Of a stretch of 33,112 nt of DNA, positions 1-8,312 are shown piece by piece. The notes beneath the pieces are model-generated. The model did not search any database. It had not been told where the DNA came from and saw only the letters and a program-made list of their open reading frames with translations. The position numbers were made by a program, and so were the translations under genes. Positions within the stretch are counted from its first letter, which is position 1. Every line of letters starts with the position of its first letter. The DNA comes from CAYGZL01 sp964354345 (GTDB lineage Bacteria > Chloroflexota > Anaerolineae > Anaerolineales > UBA4823), in assembly GCA_964354345.1 (NCBI GenBank), contig CAYGZL010000031.1, positions 1-33,112 of the forward strand, given 5' to 3'.

Positions 1-3000
1 GCCCTTTCTCTCTACCAGGGGCCTTTTTTGAGCGGATTTTCGATCGGTGATAGCGCCCCGTTTGAGGAGTGGCTTTTGCTCAAGCGCGAGCAAATCGACC
101 GGGTTGTCATCTCTATTCTCTACCGGGTGGCAGCTTATTATGAAGAGCGTTGTGAATATAAGCGCGCTCAATCATACGCCTGGAAAATGGTGGAGTTAGA
201 ACCCTGGAACGAGCAATCCCACCAGCAGCTCATACGCTTGCTGGCGCTGGACGGCCAACGCAGCGCCGCCCTGGCTCAATACGATACCTGCCGGCAGATC
301 CTGGCTAAGGAATTGGATGTAGAACCTTCCCAAGAAACGACTGCGCTCTATGTGGCCATCCGGGAAGAACATCTTGAGATGCTTCTGCCGGCTCCGCTCG
401 CGCCAACTTCTAAAATCTCAGCCACTTCTGTTGGAAACAGACGCTCTTCTTTTGTTGGACGCCAAACAGAATTGGCGCAATTACATGGTTTGCTTAAACA
501 CACCCTGACCGGGCGTGGGCAGATCGTTTTCGTTACCGGGAGCGCGGGCAGCGGCAAGTCAGCCCTGATTGCGGAGTTTCTGCAGCAAGTCACCCAAACT
601 CATCTCGATTTAATTGCGGTCGCAGGAAATTGTGTCGCCTATGCTGGAATTGGCGATCCCTACCTGCCCTTCCGGCAAATCATGGGTCTGCTAACAGGGG
701 ATGCCCAACCCAAACGCCTGTCCAGTGCCAGCGCAACTCAACCTGCGCGCCGCCTATGGGCGACGATACCTGTGGTGATCCAGGCGCTGGTGGAGGTTGG
801 CCCCGGTTTAATCGACCGCATGATCTCTGGATCAGCATTAATCGAGCGCTTACAAACCACCCCCCCTGGCATGGGGGTCCGGTTGGATAGACTCAAAGTG
901 CTGGTTGAAAACCAACCGGCTGATAAGACCAGAGCCGACTTCTCGCAAATCGACCTGTTTGAGCAATTTTCGCGGGTGATGCTAACGCTGGCGCGCCGCG
1001 GTCCGTTAATCCTGGTAATCGACGACCTGCAATGGGCAGATGCTGGGTCCATCAGCCTGCTCTTTCACCTGAGCCGGCGTCTTGAGGGCAGTCGCATTTT
1101 AATCATCGGCGCTTGCCGCCCGGAAGAGCTGGCTTTGGGGCGAGATGGCAATCGCCATCCCCTGGAGTCTGTCCTCTCCGAAATACAGCGCGACTTTGGC
1201 GAGTCGCGGGTTGACCTGGATCAAAGCAATGGACGTGAATTTTTAGAAGCTTACCTGGATTCCGAACCGAATCACCTCGGATCGGCTTTCCGTCAGACGC
1301 TCTTCCACCATACGGCTGGACATCCGCTGTTCACCATCGAGCTGATATGTAGCTTGCAGGAGCGCGGCGCGTTGATCAAGGATGCGACCGGGTGTTGGAT
1401 TGAAGGCCAAACGCTCAGTTGGGAACTGCTGCCCGCCCGGGTGGAGGCGGTGATTGCTGAGCGCATCGAGCGGCTGCCCCCGGAGTTGCGCCGGGCGCTG
1501 GCAGTCGCCAGTGTGGAGGGGAAGCAATTTACTGCTGAAGTAGTGGCTGAAGTATTGTCAGTTGAGGTTGGCTGGTTAGTCCAGCAGTTCAGCGAAACAT
1601 TGGAGCGCAAGCATCGCCTGGTGGCGGCTGGGCAATTCCGGCGACTGGATGGTCGTTGCATCTCGCATTATCACTTCCAGCACCACCTGTTCCAGACCTA
1701 CCTTTACACTTCATTGGATAATGTAGAACGTGCGTATTACCACGAAAGGGTCGGACTGGCTTTAGAAAGGTGCTATCGGGAGCGACCGGAGGAGTTGAAT
1801 GGTATGCTGGTGCAACTCGCCAGGCATTTCCAGGAGGCCGGTCTCCCTCAAAAAGCGATCGAGTACTACCGCCGCGCCGGAGAGAGGGCTGAGCGACTAT
1901 CCGCCAATGAGCAGGCCATCGCGCATTTCCGCGCCGCCCTGGGATTGTGCGCGCAGTTGCCCGAAACGCTGGAGCGCGCCCAGGTTGAACTTGAATTAAT
2001 TTCCGCCTTAGGCGCCCAACTCGTCGCTACCCGCGGTTATCTCTGTCCCGAGGTTGAACAAATCTTCTCCCATATCAACCGCTTATACCAGCAGTTGGGT
2101 GACTATCTTGCTGAATCTCGTTACCCAATCAAACAAATCATCCCGATTCTGATCGGGTTGGCTAGTTTCTATATGCACCTGGCGCGTTTCCAGCAGGCGC
2201 GTGAGATTTACGATAATATTATTAAACTGGCTCAAGCCACTGGAGATCCAGAGGCATTGATGGTAGCCTGTTGGGCTCCCGGTTGTTGTTTACTTGTCAC
2301 AGGTGAGTTCTTATCCGCCAGGTTTCATCTGGAAAAGGCGCTTGAAATCTACGAACCGTACAAACATAAATGGTTTGTTACGGTCTTCACTCTCGATATG
2401 GGCGTCTCGTGCCTGAGCTGGCTGTCGTGGACATTGTTCTTTCTAGGTTATCCCGATCAGGCGCGGCAGCGCAGCAACGAAGCCATTGCCCTGGCGCGCC
2501 GGCTTTCGTCTCCCTTTAGCCTGGGTTATGCTTTGGCGGTTGCTTGCATTCTGCGTAGTTATGCTCGCGATGTTGCAGGAGCGCGGGAACTGGCCGAGGA
2601 GTCAATCGCCATCTGTCGCGAGCATGGCTTTTTGTATTGGTTGGGTGCAGCCATTACATATCGCGGTCTGGCAGTGGTTTGTCTGGGAGAAAAAGAAGCT
2701 GGTCTTGTAGAGGTGGAGGAAGGCTTGCGGATCCGGCGTTCAAGCGGCGTCTGGATTGGTTGGCCGTCAGATCTTATCTCACTGGGCGGGGTTCTTGTAG
2801 ATGCTGGGCAGGTAGAGAGAGCCAGAGATGTGCTGGCGGAAGGCCAGGAAATGATAAAACAATGTGGCGAGGTGTATCTTGAAGCAGAAATTTATCGTAT
2901 TAAAGGAGATTTGGCCCTGAAACTTACCCCTGAAAACCAGGCTGAAGCGGAGGCCTGTTACCGGCAGGCGATCGAAATCGCCAGCAAGCAACAGGCGAAG

Positions 3001-3165
3001 CTATTGGAACTGCGTGCCACGACCAGACTATGCAGGCTCATGCTCGTTCAGGGGAGGAGAGATGAAGCCCGAGAGCTGCTTGGAATTATTTATAGCTGGT
3101 TTAGCGAGGGATTTCTGACTCAGGATCTTCAATCAGCCAGCAATCTGCTGGTAGAATTAGCCTGA
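1..3165 (+). CDS. BTAD/AAA/TPR transcriptional activator (5' partial)
   Basis: The reading frame is open from base 1, so the gene starts upstream; the TTG at 28 is internal. The first part resembles a bacterial transcriptional activator domain (BTAD), with helical repeats through about base 390. It is followed by an NTPase module: Walker A GSAGSGKS at 538-561 and a Walker B-like segment LVIDDLQWAD near 1012-1041. The rest, to the stop, is a long helical TPR-type region. This is the AfsR/SARP or MalT-like architecture, in which an N-terminal winged helix (outside the window here) binds DNA, the NTPase acts as a switch, and TPRs sense a ligand or partner. The target genes cannot be deduced. The next gene is 367 bases away, so there is no evidence of an operon. 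Family assignment is firm; function is only regulatory in a general sense. Confidence 0.85.
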   Translation, partial: ALSLYQGPFLSGFSIGDSAPFEEWLLLKREQIDRVVISILYRVAAYYEERCEYKRAQSYAWKMVELEPWNEQSHQQLIRLLALDGQRSAALAQYDTCRQILAKELDVEPSQETTALYVAIREEHLEMLLPAPLAPTSKISATSVGNRRSSFVGRQTELAQLHGLLKHTLTGRGQIVFVTGSAGSGKSALIAEFLQQVTQTHLDLIAVAGNCVAYAGIGDPYLPFRQIMGLLTGDAQPKRLSSASATQPARRLWATIPVVIQALVEVGPGLIDRMISGSALIERLQTTPPGMGVRLDRLKVLVENQPADKTRADFSQIDLFEQFSRVMLTLARRGPLILVIDDLQWADAGSISLLFHLSRRLEGSRILIIGACRPEELALGRDGNRHPLESVLSEIQRDFGESRVDLDQSNGREFLEAYLDSEPNHLGSAFRQTLFHHTAGHPLFTIELICSLQERGALIKDATGCWIEGQTLSWELLPARVEAVIAERIERLPPELRRALAVASVEGKQFTAEVVAEVLSVEVGWLVQQFSETLERKHRLVAAGQFRRLDGRCISHYHFQHHLFQTYLYTSLDNVERAYYHERVGLALERCYRERPEELNGMLVQLARHFQEAGLPQKAIEYYRRAGERAERLSANEQAIAHFRAALGLCAQLPETLERAQVELELISALGAQLVATRGYLCPEVEQIFSHINRLYQQLGDYLAESRYPIKQIIPILIGLASFYMHLARFQQAREIYDNIIKLAQATGDPEALMVACWAPGCCLLVTGEFLSARFHLEKALEIYEPYKHKWFVTVFTLDMGVSCLSWLSWTLFFLGYPDQARQRSNEAIALARRLSSPFSLGYALAVACILRSYARDVAGARELAEESIAICREHGFLYWLGAAITYRGLAVVCLGEKEAGLVEVEEGLRIRRSSGVWIGWPSDLISLGGVLVDAGQVERARDVLAEGQEMIKQCGEVYLEAEIYRIKGDLALKLTPENQAEAEACYRQAIEIASKQQAKLLELRATTRLCRLMLVQGRRDEARELLGIIYSWFSEGFLTQDLQSASNLLVELA

Positions 3166-3532
3166 TATTCAACGGTTGCCTGTGCTGATCGATGGTAAGC
3201 AGAAGAAGTATTCAACATGCAGCGCTTACTACGGATGCTCCTGATCCTTGCCATGCTGCTGGCGGATGTATTTAAGTGCTATGGTACGATGACGACCGAA
3301 TTTACCTGCCTGGGGAGACTGCTCCTACCTTCGATGTAAAATTGCCATTCCCGGTCTTCGTTGAGAAAGCGCCGTAGACACGTTGCGCTGTTAATATCAG
3401 TGAGGTTGTAATTTCCCATTGGTTCGACGAAAAGCAGAAGGAAAAAGAACCTCAGCGATGATTGGATGGAACTCGCAAGAGATCTACTAATCTCATATCC
3501 ATGTATCTAATATCTATTTGGAGAATAAATGT
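3166..3532. other. Intergenic region with no convincing gene
   Basis: About 370 bases separate the regulator from the OsmC-like gene. A 40-codon frame beginning with ATG at 3217 has a hydrophobic start (MQRLLRMLLILAML) but no clear ribosome binding site and ends quickly; another frame stays open for about 23 codons further on. This could be the wreck of a small exported protein, but I cannot name it. I see no convincing promoter, RNA gene or terminator. Confidence 0.4.
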
Positions 3533-3913
3533 ATGGAAATGATCATTGACTTCCCAGGTGGAGCACGCGTAGATGCCCATTTCGGTGGATTCACCGTTGC
3601 CACCGACCAACCCCCGTCTGCCAGTGCACCGACGCCCTTTGCGATTTTCCTTTCATCGATTGGTACCTGCGCTGGGATTTATGTCCTGGGCTTTTGCCAG
3701 CAGCGTGGATTGCCGACCGAGGGGATCCGTATTATTGAGCGAATCCACAACAATTCCAGCGGTATGGTAGAGAAAATCGATCTGGAAATCCAGGTTCCGG
3801 CTTCTTTTCCCGAAAAATATCGCGACTCTCTGGTCCGTTCTGCAGAATTATGTGCGGTCAAGAAACACCTTGAAAAACCGCCTAAGTTTAATATCACGAC
3901 AAAAACAACGTAA
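3533..3913 (+). CDS. OsmC/Ohr-family protein
   Basis: A protein of about 126 residues with the OsmC-type pattern: a central helix carrying a cysteine in SSIGTCAG and a second cysteine in AELCAVKKH near the C-terminus. OsmC/Ohr proteins use such a cysteine pair to reduce organic peroxides; many OsmC-like relatives have no tested substrate. A TTG at 3518 in the same frame would add five residues, but it overlaps the GGAG ribosome binding site (3520-3523), which sits nine bases before ATG 3533, so I chose the ATG. The gene appears monocistronic and converges on the metal-transport operon. Family assignment is good; the substrate is unknown. Confidence 0.8.
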   Translation: MEMIIDFPGGARVDAHFGGFTVATDQPPSASAPTPFAIFLSSIGTCAGIYVLGFCQQRGLPTEGIRIIERIHNNSSGMVEKIDLEIQVPASFPEKYRDSLVRSAELCAVKKHLEKPPKFNITTKTT

Positions 3914-3925
3914 GCTTGCTTCCAC

Positions 3926-3960
3926 GGGATATCCTGCTGTCTGCCAGGCGTTCATATCCC
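3926..3960. terminator. Hairpin between convergent genes, possible terminator
   Basis: GGGATAT (3926-3932) pairs with ATATCCC (3954-3960), with an inner CCTG/CAGG stem. It lies in the 61-base gap between the OsmC-like gene and the end of the minus-strand operon. There is no T tract on either side, so termination is inferred from position and pairing only. Confidence 0.4.
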
Positions 3961-3974
3961 CGGATAAATCCGTA

Positions 3975-4547
3975 CTACGCTGCTCGGTCAGGGTGCGGAT
4001 GAACAGTCCATGTAATTTTTGGCAAGTAGATACGCACCCAATGATCAACTGTCTGGCTCCGATCTATCGTGAGGTTTTCAGAAAAGTTAAATATTTTATT
4101 TCCTTGGCTCTGCAATTCGGAACGAATCACCACCAGTGCCAGTTGGAAATCCCCACAGGGCAGGATTTCCAGGGCGGTCTGCCAGCCCATCTGTTGAGTT
4201 AACTCCAGCGGGCCCAGTTCGTCTACAATTAGAAGATCGCACGGGGTGCTGCTTGCCAGGACGCGATTGCCCCAGGCCAGGGTTTGTGGGCTAAAATACC
4301 AACTGCCGAAGGGGATATCCTCCGGGCTATGGCGGTAGACCGAGGCCAGCTGGTGGGACTCGCCCGTGCGTATATCTTCAGCCAGGATGCCGACCTTTAG
4401 GTTGTTCTCAAAGACGGCGGGTGAGAGCAAACCCGCTACGTCCCAGCCAGCGGCGCGGGCTTGCTCGCTCAAGGCGCGGCAGAAGGTGGTCTTACCAACG
4501 CCGCGTTCACCAACCAGCATCCACAACCGGGGCGCTTTCATGTCCAT
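3975..4547 (-). CDS. THEP1-like nucleoside-triphosphatase
   Basis: A 190-residue P-loop protein. Walker A is GERGVGKTT near residues 13-21, and the Walker B region reads LLIVDELGPLE, a pattern typical of the THEP1 (NTPase_1) family of archaeal and bacterial nucleotide phosphatases. Purified members hydrolyse NTPs slowly; the cellular role is not settled. The ATG at 4545-4547 lies inside the end of the ABC ATPase gene (10-base overlap), implying translational coupling as the last gene of a five-gene metal-uptake operon. Co-transcription suggests a role linked to metal or cofactor handling, but that is inference. Confidence 0.8.
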   Translation of the reverse strand: MDMKAPRLWMLVGERGVGKTTFCRALSEQARAAGWDVAGLLSPAVFENNLKVGILAEDIRTGESHQLASVYRHSPEDIPFGSWYFSPQTLAWGNRVLASSTPCDLLIVDELGPLELTQQMGWQTALEILPCGDFQLALVVIRSELQSQGNKIFNFSENLTIDRSQTVDHWVRIYLPKITWTVHPHPDRAA

Positions 4548-5377
4548 AACACCTGACAGTGCCCGTCCACATCCACCAGGCGGATGGGAATCTGGTAGAT
4601 ACGGCTGAGGGCTTCAGCGGTGAAGACCTGTTCCAGTGCGCCAAACTGAGGCGGGACGCCCGATTCCATGAGGATGACATCCTCGGCGACGGCCAGGACA
4701 ACTTCGGGATCGTGGTTGGTCATCAGCAGGGTGACGCCTGAATCGCGCAGGCGGAGCATAATTTCGATGAGGCGGGCTTTGTTGCGCAGGTCGAGGTGGG
4801 CGGTGGGTTCGTCTAGGAGTAATATGTGGGGAGTGGTAAGTGGGAAGTGATGAGAACCTTCACCCCCAGCCGCTCTCCCGCCGGGAGAGGGGAGATGGAT
4901 TTGCGCCAGGGCGCGGGCGAGGAGCATGAGTTGGCGCTCGCCTCCACTTAATTGCGGAACGGGGCGTTTTGCCAGCGAGGAGAGTCCGACCTGTTCCAGC
5001 GCATAGAGGGCGATTTCGGTATCGATTGCGGTGGGCATTTCTAATGGCGGCAGGTGTGGGGCGCGTCCCATCAGGACGTATTCGAAGATGGTGTAATCGA
5101 AGGGGGTATGTTCACTCTGCGGGACGAGTGCCATGCGGCGTCCACGCTCACGCGCGGGGAGGGTGTTTAGTGGTATCCCGGCCAGGCGAATTTCTCCCGT
5201 CCACGCGGTGAGCCAACCCAAGGTCAGGGAAAGAAGCGTGGTTTTCCCCGCCCCGTTGGGTCCTAAAATCGCGGTAATCCCCCCGGAGCGTAACTCAAAA
5301 TTCACCTCCCGCAAGATGGGCTTGCCCGGCTGATATCCAAAAGAGACATTCCTAAAGGAAAGAATGGGGGTGTTCAT
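4538..5377 (-). CDS. FecE/BtuD-type ABC transporter ATPase
   Basis: A 279-residue ATP-binding subunit of a type II importer (iron-siderophore, cobalamin, haem or molybdate class). Visible motifs are Walker A GPNGAGKTT (residues 39-47), Q-loop region LVPQSE, signature LSGGERQ (143-149), Walker B ILLLDEPT (185-192) and the H-loop TNHD. The start overlaps the permease stop by four bases (ATGA), so translation is coupled. Unusually, about 24 residues rich in Gly, Pro and Ser are inserted between the signature helix and Walker B (residues ~160-183); they correspond to a palindromic repeat in the DNA. The key motifs are intact, so the protein may still work. The cargo cannot be read from the ATPase. 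Confidence 0.92.
   Translation of the reverse strand: MNTPILSFRNVSFGYQPGKPILREVNFELRSGGITAILGPNGAGKTTLLSLTLGWLTAWTGEIRLAGIPLNTLPARERGRRMALVPQSEHTPFDYTIFEYVLMGRAPHLPPLEMPTAIDTEIALYALEQVGLSSLAKRPVPQLSGGERQLMLLARALAQIHLPSPGGRAAGGEGSHHFPLTTPHILLLDEPTAHLDLRNKARLIEIMLRLRDSGVTLLMTNHDPEVVLAVAEDVILMESGVPPQFGALEQVFTAEALSRIYQIPIRLVDVDGHCQVLWT
4829..4900. repeat. Palindromic repeat-like insert inside the ATPase gene
   Basis: This segment codes for the extra residues of the ABC ATPase. It contains a perfect inverted repeat, CTCTCCC (4873-4879) and GGGAGAG (4883-4889), flanked by a CACCCCCAGCC stretch and by a GTGG/GTGGG-rich stretch. The style is like short dispersed intergenic repeats of Chloroflexota genomes. 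It adds a multiple of three bases without a stop. Other copies are not visible in this window, so repeat status is inferred. Confidence 0.5.
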
Positions 5378-6354
5378 GGCCGGGGTTTGGCTTGCTGGAA
5401 GGTCATCAGGGTGAGGAAGATGAGCGCACCGAACAGCGAGGTGAGGATGCCGAGTGGAATTTCACCCGCCAGCAGCGACCGCGCCAGATCGTCGCACAGC
5501 ATGGTGAAGATACCGCCGAGTAACATTGCGGCGGGCAGGCTGTAACGTGTGTCGGCGCGGATGAGGCGGCGGGCGATGTGGGGCATAATCAACCCCACCC
5601 AGCCAATCATGCCGCTGATGGCGATGAGGGCGGCGGTGGGCAAGACAGCGGCAAAAATCAACAGCAATCGTTCCCGCCCGGCGGCGATACCGAGCGAGAA
5701 GGAGGTTTGTTCGTTGAGGGCGAGTAAGTTGAGCCGCCAGCGGTAGAGGTAGATCACCAGTAAGCTGATGAGGACTGGCGCCAGAACGCCGAGCAGTTTG
5801 CTCCAGGTGACGCTTGCCAGCCCGCCCAACAGCCAGAAGGTGATTTCGGGTAGTTGGGTGAGTGGGTCGGCCAGGTATTTGAGTAAGCCCAACCCGGCAG
5901 AGAAAAGCGCCGAAACGGCGATGCCCGCCAGCACCAACCGTAATATCCAGCCGCCGTAGCGCAGTCGATGGGCAAGCAGGTAGGAAATGCCCAGTCCTGC
6001 CAGTGCAAAGAGCGCGGCGCTGATTTGGGTAACGAGTGCTACACCGCCGAGGAAGACGATGGCAAACGCCGCTCCAAACGCTGCTCCCTGTGAGACGCCC
6101 AGAAAGCCCGGTTCAACCAGTGGGTTACTGAAGAGAAGTTGAAAGACCATGCCTGCCGCAGCCAGGGTCATGCCCAGTAAAAGTGCAGTCAGCAAGCGCG
6201 GCAGGCGCAGGTTAATGAGCAGGCGTTGGGCAAGTTCGTCCCTCGAGAGCTGGTCGAGGGAAAGCAATCCCGGCGCGGGGTAACGTCCAATCAGGGCGGA
6301 GAGGAGGAAGACGGCGAGGAGCAAGACGAACAGAAAAGATAGGAAACGGTTCAA
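5374..6354 (-). CDS. FecCD-type ABC transporter permease
   Basis: A 326-residue, very hydrophobic protein with an N-terminal membrane anchor, the ALLLGMTLAAAGMVFQ and NPLVEPGFLGVSQGAAFGA segments, and the IGWVGLIMPHIARRL coupling region typical of FecCD/BtuC permeases. These usually have about ten transmembrane helices and work as homodimers with a FecE-type ATPase. The best start is TTG at 6352-6354: an in-frame stop (6364-6366) lies just upstream, and there is no earlier ATG or good ribosome binding site. Translation may therefore be weak. It lies between the binding-protein and ATPase genes. The family is certain; the substrate (iron chelate, corrinoid, molybdate or other) is open. Confidence 0.92.
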   Translation of the reverse strand: MNRFLSFLFVLLLAVFLLSALIGRYPAPGLLSLDQLSRDELAQRLLINLRLPRLLTALLLGMTLAAAGMVFQLLFSNPLVEPGFLGVSQGAAFGAAFAIVFLGGVALVTQISAALFALAGLGISYLLAHRLRYGGWILRLVLAGIAVSALFSAGLGLLKYLADPLTQLPEITFWLLGGLASVTWSKLLGVLAPVLISLLVIYLYRWRLNLLALNEQTSFSLGIAAGRERLLLIFAAVLPTAALIAISGMIGWVGLIMPHIARRLIRADTRYSLPAAMLLGGIFTMLCDDLARSLLAGEIPLGILTSLFGALIFLTLMTFQQAKPRP

Positions 6355-6363
6355 GTTGGATGG

Positions 6364-6391
6364 TTACAGGTTGCAGGTCAAAGGTCGAAGG
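6364..6391. repeat. Four tandem 7-bp units (TYRMAGG)
   Basis: TTACAGG, TTGCAGG, TCAAAGG and TCGAAGG follow one another directly in the 42-base gap between the binding-protein and permease genes, and a partial continuation runs towards the binding-protein stop codon at 6397. The first unit supplies the stop that limits the permease start. Similar degenerate heptamer runs are common in Chloroflexota intergenic DNA (general knowledge, not checked here). Confidence 0.6.
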
Positions 6392-6396
6392 TCGGG

Positions 6397-7470
6397 TCAG
6401 GGCAGGACGCCTTTGAAGGTGGGTTGAATGTATTTCTCAAAGAAGGCGAAATCCAGCCCGTAGAGCGTTTGATAAAAGGTTTTGGCTTCGGCGGTCAGGT
6501 CTAAATCAGGGTACAGGTCGGGGTGCAGTTTTCCCGCCAGCCAGGAAAGACCGAGAATCCAGCGCGGGTCGGGCTGATCCCAACTATACAGGTCGCCAGG
6601 GAAGGCGTAGATTTGCCCCTCTTTCACAGCGCGGATAGCCTGCCAGTTTGAGTCAGCCTTTAACCCATCTACCACTATGATGGGGCTTTTAATGTAGGAG
6701 ATGACGAAAATCTGATCGGCATCCCAGGCAGCAATCTGCTCGAGGGTGACCTGCGTCCAGCCTTTGGCGGGGTTGGTGTCCGCCCAGACGGGTTCGCCGC
6801 CCGCGATTTGCACCATTTGGGTCTGAATCCAACTCATTGGCGGGACATTGAACGCCACATTACCGTCCTTGTCGTTGTAGTAAAGCACCAGCGCGCGCGG
6901 TTTGGCGGCGGCGCTGACAGTTCGAGTAATTTCGTCCGCTTTTGTCTGGTAGAACGACGCGACTTCGGCGGCGCGGGCTTTATCGCCAAAGACTATGCCC
7001 AAAATTGCCAGGTCGCGGCTGTATTGTTCAGGGGTCTCGAAATCCACATAGACTACAGGGATGCCGAGGGCTTCGATGGGCGTGCCCACACTATCAGCCA
7101 GGTAACTTTTCAAGATGACCAAATCCGGCTGGAGCGCAGCAATCTGTTCGGCACCTGCATCGCTGGCAAGTGTGGCCTTTTGGGCGTAGGTCGGGTCAAT
7201 CAACGAAATGAAGTTGTTGCTGCCCTGCCCGGCATTTCCCAGCCCGACGATTTTTTCCGGCGCGCCGGGGAAGAGATAGGCGGCGTCGGCAATCATGAAG
7301 AGCGCTTTGCCGGTGATGACAATGCGCTGTGGGGAGGTGGGCAGGGTCACTGTGCGGTTGAGGGCGTCGGTGAGGATGAGGGTTGCGGACGCAGGGGTGG
7401 CGGGTGTTTGAGAGGCGCAAGCCGCCAGGATCAAAGTGGCGAGCAGGACAAACAAGGGTAGATGCTTCAT
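6397..7470 (-). CDS. Metal/chelate ABC transporter substrate-binding lipoprotein
   Basis: A 357-residue protein with a lipoprotein signal: a hydrophobic segment and lipobox LAAC with the lipidated Cys at residue 18. The mature part has the helical-backbone binding-protein pattern of the FecB/BtuF/MolA class: TPQRIVITG near the start, EQIAALQPDLVIL, GIPVVYVD, and a late YSWDQPDPRWILGL segment. It would sit outside the membrane and deliver ligand to the FecCD-type permease encoded next. The class covers iron-siderophore, haem, cobalamin and molybdate/tungstate binding proteins, and I see no residue set that decides between them. Second gene of the operon, 25 bases after the DUF364 gene. Confidence 0.9.
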   Translation of the reverse strand: MKHLPLFVLLATLILAACASQTPATPASATLILTDALNRTVTLPTSPQRIVITGKALFMIADAAYLFPGAPEKIVGLGNAGQGSNNFISLIDPTYAQKATLASDAGAEQIAALQPDLVILKSYLADSVGTPIEALGIPVVYVDFETPEQYSRDLAILGIVFGDKARAAEVASFYQTKADEITRTVSAAAKPRALVLYYNDKDGNVAFNVPPMSWIQTQMVQIAGGEPVWADTNPAKGWTQVTLEQIAAWDADQIFVISYIKSPIIVVDGLKADSNWQAIRAVKEGQIYAFPGDLYSWDQPDPRWILGLSWLAGKLHPDLYPDLDLTAEAKTFYQTLYGLDFAFFEKYIQPTFKGVLP

Positions 7471-7495
7471 GGAAAATCTCTTAATAATTTTGGAA

Positions 7496-8263
7496 TTACA
7501 AAAGGCTCTCGGCGGTCATGGAGATCAGCCGTACGCCCATTTGATGAAGTTGGTGGAAGTTTGCGCCCTGTGTGAGTCCGCGCAGGACGGATTCTGGATT
7601 CTCGACGATTGCGCCGGAAAGGATGGTCGCGCCCATCTCGAATAGCACGGGGGTAAGCGGAGTAGTGGGTCCCACGATCAGGGTGGGTGTGCCGGAGCGA
7701 CGCAGGGCAATCAGATTATCGAAGGTGCGGTTGAGCAAGGTCATGGCGGTAATCGCCAGCACATCCGCCTGAGGGATGACCTCGGGCGCGGCGGAGGCAG
7801 GCAGGTCGCCTTCCTGGGGATTCTGTTCCAACACGAGCAGTCTTCCCACGCGTGGACGCAGCTCTGAGACGTAGGGGAAATGCCCCACCATGACGACGGT
7901 TTTCCCCGCCCCGAGATTGGCGAGTATATCCTTCGCGTGCAAATTCACCCACAGGTGAGGCAGGCGTGGCAGGAGGGCGTTGACAGTTGCCAGTCCAAGC
8001 GAGACTTCGGGCAGGCGGTGGGAATGGACAAAATTTGCCAGTTCGCAGGTGGAGAGGTCGGTCAGGTGTCCGGCGCGCGGGATGGAGGGTTCGGTGGTGT
8101 AGTGGTGCGACTCATCTCTGATGGTGGCAGCCAACCCACAGCGAGCCTCGCCGTTCACTTCAGCCAGAACAGCTGTCCAGTACAGGCCAATGTGGATGCT
8201 GACAACATTCCCCTCCGGTAAGGTGGGAAGCAGGCGGTCAAACAGGGTTCGGGTGGTGTTCAT
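7496..8263 (-). CDS. DUF4213/DUF364 heavy-metal-chelation family protein
   Basis: About 255 residues. The N-terminal part (MNTTRTLFDRLL ... GLAATIRDESHH) fits DUF4213, and the C-terminal Rossmann-like part (VVMVGHFPYVSELR, LAITAMTLLNRTFDNL, LIVGPTTPLTP) fits DUF364. The solved family structure combines an enolase-N-like and a Rossmann-like fold and was proposed to act in heavy-metal chelation; no reaction is proven. A TTG at 8278 in frame would add five residues but lies in the T-rich tract after the leader hairpin; ATG 8261-8263 with an upstream GGAAA is better. It is the first gene of the operon, so it probably processes or traffics the imported metal or cofactor. Confidence 0.87.
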   Translation of the reverse strand: MNTTRTLFDRLLPTLPEGNVVSIHIGLYWTAVLAEVNGEARCGLAATIRDESHHYTTEPSIPRAGHLTDLSTCELANFVHSHRLPEVSLGLATVNALLPRLPHLWVNLHAKDILANLGAGKTVVMVGHFPYVSELRPRVGRLLVLEQNPQEGDLPASAAPEVIPQADVLAITAMTLLNRTFDNLIALRRSGTPTLIVGPTTPLTPVLFEMGATILSGAIVENPESVLRGLTQGANFHQLHQMGVRLISMTAESLL

Positions 8264-8280
8264 GGATTTCCAAAACAAAA

Positions 8281-8312
8281 CGAAGCTGTCTTATGAAAAA
8301 GAGACAGCCTCG
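8281..8312 (-). terminator. Intrinsic terminator-like hairpin before the DUF364 gene
   Basis: On the minus strand an 11-bp stem (8302-8312 with 8281-8291, one G-U pair, 10-nt loop) is followed directly by TTTTGTTTTG (8280-8271). It ends only about ten bases before the start codon at 8263. A terminator between the promoter and the first gene is the expected expression platform of an attenuator or riboswitch. Confidence 0.7.

Noticed and set aside
3217..3339. 40-codon frame with a hydrophobic start
   Set aside because: It has no convincing ribosome binding site, a hydrophobic tract too short and irregular for a clear signal peptide, and no recognisable product. It is noted only as part of the intergenic region.
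6808..7461. 217-codon plus-strand frame opposite the binding-protein gene
   Set aside because: It is fully antisense to a lipoprotein gene with an obvious signal peptide and family pattern, and its own translation has no domain character.
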